Shown here: positions 62,567 through 64,000 of the stretch, in pieces
How the letters are laid out: every line of letters begins with the position of its first letter
Numbering within the stretch: the stretch's first letter is position 1
DNA from: Candidozyma auris
Lineage: Eukaryota; Ascomycota; Pichiomycetes; Serinales; Metschnikowiaceae
Direction of reading: 5' to 3'
NCBI RefSeq assembly: GCF_003013715.1
Contig: NC_072813.1
Span: forward strand, 2,232,001-2,296,000
DNA length: 64,000 nucleotides
Notes under the pieces: generated by a model
What the model saw: the letters and a program-made list of their open reading frames with translations, nothing else
Database searches by the model: none
Told to the model about the DNA's origin: nothing
Made by a program: the position numbers and the translations under genes

Positions 62567-63892
62567 ATGATCCGTGGATTCCGCCCTGCCGCTGCTGCTG
62601 CCCGCCGTTTCGTGTCCACCGCAAACTCCCAGACAAAATTCACCACGTTGCTGTCTGGCGTCACTGTGGCCACCGAGACAAACCCCAACGCTTCGTCTTC
62701 AACCGTGGGTGTCTACTTTGGCGCCGGCTCCAGAGCTGAAACGCCCTACAACAACGGTGTGGGTGCTTTGACCACGAGAACGTTGGCTCACGGCTACAAA
62801 GATGGCGTGCTTTTCTCTGCTGTCAACACGAAGGAGGCCAATGCCTTTGTGGCCCACGCTACCAACGAGAACGTTGCTGGTGCTGCCTCTGCTTTGCTGC
62901 AGCTTGTCGCCAACAGAGAGGACTTGATCGAGAAGAGCAACTTCGACGCCTCCAAACAGGCCTTGTACGCTGACATTGACCGTTTGGAGAACACCCCATC
63001 CGAGACGGTGTTGGAGCACTTAAACGCTTCTGCTTTCCAGGGCCACTCCCTTGGCTTGCCTACCTTGGGTACTCACGACTCTGTTCCAGACATTGAGAAG
63101 TCCGACTCGATCAGATTCTTGGACAGAAACTTGGTGGGCTCCAACACCGTCATTGCTGCCTCGGGTAACTTTGACCACGATGCTCTTGTGGAGGTTTTCG
63201 ACAAGGAGTTCAAGCTTGCTGACGGGCCAAAGCCTGTTGTTCCCCCAGCTTCTTTCTTGGGTTCTGAGGTGAGAATGAGAGACGACACCATTCCAAAGGC
63301 CTACATCTCCATTGCTGCCCAAGGCGAAGGTCTCTCGTCTCCAGCTTACTACGTGGCCAAGGTTGCTGCTGCTGTGTTTGGCTCTTTCGACCACAACTCC
63401 GCCATTGCCAAGTTCACCTCCCCTAAATTGGCCTCCATCGTCCAGGAATACCACATTGTCGACAAATACACTCACTTCTCGAAATCATACTCCGACACTG
63501 GTTTGTGGGGTTTCAACGCCGAGATCTCCAACCTCGGCGGTATTGACGACTTCGTCCACTTCACCTTGAAGGAGTGGAACAGATTGTCTGTTTCCATCAC
63601 TGACGCTGAGGTCGCCAGAGCCAAGGCCCAGGTCAAGACTGAGATCTTGGCTAACCTCAACTCTACACAGGCTGTTGTTCACGACATCGCCACCACTGTG
63701 TTGTTGAACGGCTACAGAGCTTCGATTTCTCAGGCTTTGGACGCTATCGACGCTATCCTGACCAAAGACGTCAGAGCATGGGCTAGCGCTGCCTTGTGGG
63801 ACAAGGACATCGTCATTGCCGGCACTGGCTCCATCGAGGGCTTGTTGGACTACAACAGATCTAGAAACGATATGGCTATGATGAGATTCTAA
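62567..63892 (+). CDS. COR1: Cytochrome bc1 complex core protein 1
   Basis: 441 residues from the ATG at 62567 (MIRGFRPAAAAARRFVSTAN), a mitochondrial presequence; the frame upstream opens only from TTG. The M16-peptidase fold is present: TVATETNPNASSSTVGVYFG, AGSRAETPYNNGVGAL, VLEHLNASAFQGHSLGLPTL, FLGSEVRMRDDTIPKAYISI, GLWGFNAEISNLGGIDDFVH and the end AGTGSIEGLLDYNRSRNDMA. The zinc motif HxxEH is absent, as in non-catalytic core subunits. PYNNGV, SEVRMRDDT and the C-terminus match Cor1 over Qcr2, as does length. Leucine codons are mostly TTG, fitting high expression. Role: matrix-side core of complex III. Confidence 0.95.
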   Translation: MIRGFRPAAAAARRFVSTANSQTKFTTLLSGVTVATETNPNASSSTVGVYFGAGSRAETPYNNGVGALTTRTLAHGYKDGVLFSAVNTKEANAFVAHATNENVAGAASALLQLVANREDLIEKSNFDASKQALYADIDRLENTPSETVLEHLNASAFQGHSLGLPTLGTHDSVPDIEKSDSIRFLDRNLVGSNTVIAASGNFDHDALVEVFDKEFKLADGPKPVVPPASFLGSEVRMRDDTIPKAYISIAAQGEGLSSPAYYVAKVAAAVFGSFDHNSAIAKFTSPKLASIVQEYHIVDKYTHFSKSYSDTGLWGFNAEISNLGGIDDFVHFTLKEWNRLSVSITDAEVARAKAQVKTEILANLNSTQAVVHDIATTVLLNGYRASISQALDAIDAILTKDVRAWASAALWDKDIVIAGTGSIEGLLDYNRSRNDMAMMRF

Positions 63893-64000
63893 GGGCTCAC
63901 GCGTCATACAGTTGTAGCCTCTCCTTATTATTAGACTTACCTTATTGTTCATCGCCGGCCTGAACTATTTCTTGTTACCTAATTGCATCTCCAGTATATT

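Overview
The window is nuclear DNA of a budding yeast (Saccharomycotina) that reads CUG as serine. Genes are compact, mostly intronless and lie on both strands. Two carry one small intron each, with a CTAAC branch site close to the acceptor. In-frame CTG codons fall where the protein family has serine: the kinesin switch II DLAG-S-E, Ypt6 DFL-S-KTM, the zinc-cluster CDGE-S-PC-S-NC and the Dot5 A-S-TPGC site. This places the organism in the CUG-Ser1 yeasts (Candida/Clavispora/Debaryomyces/Metschnikowia group). The species cannot be fixed from sequence alone. Proteins should be translated with the alternative yeast nuclear code.

Layout. 0-17 kb: DOT5 (cut by the window edge), a conserved gene of unknown function, an RRM/SR-type RNA-binding gene with an intron, SPT23, HEM4, ACS2, then a long gene-poor stretch. 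16.7-20.3 kb: OPA3-like gene, HTZ1, NPR2, tRNA-Asp. 21-37 kb: HRT2-like phosphatase, a zinc-cluster regulator, HSP60, RRN11 fused to a BED-finger tail, HRD1, kinesin-5 CIN8. 37-46 kb: PDCD5-like gene, YPT6 with an intron, a 2.7 kb gene-free stretch, a C2H2 regulator, a coiled-coil unknown, PPZ1-like phosphatase. 47-64 kb: NDUFAF7-like methyltransferase with an apparent frameshift, SDH8, an MDR1-type drug exporter, EFM2, BNA3, tRNA-Arg, SDH4, PSY4, RSM7, an unknown basic protein and COR1.

Many genes are mitochondrial: HSP60, NDUFAF7, SDH8, SDH4, RSM7, COR1, OPA3-like and possibly BNA3. An NDUFAF7 homologue fits a yeast that keeps respiratory complex I. Several neighbour pairs known from S. cerevisiae are kept in loosened form: NPR2/CIN8, HTZ1/HRD1, HSP60/YPT6, SDH8/EFM2 and PSY4/COR1.

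The main unexplained signal is a 12-bp intergenic motif, TTTYGCAGCCAT (other strand ATGGCTGCRAAA). It has 11 exact copies and about ten near copies, in both orientations. No exact copy lies inside an accepted coding region, and many lie 30-300 bp before start codons. It behaves like the site of an abundant general regulatory factor that I cannot name.
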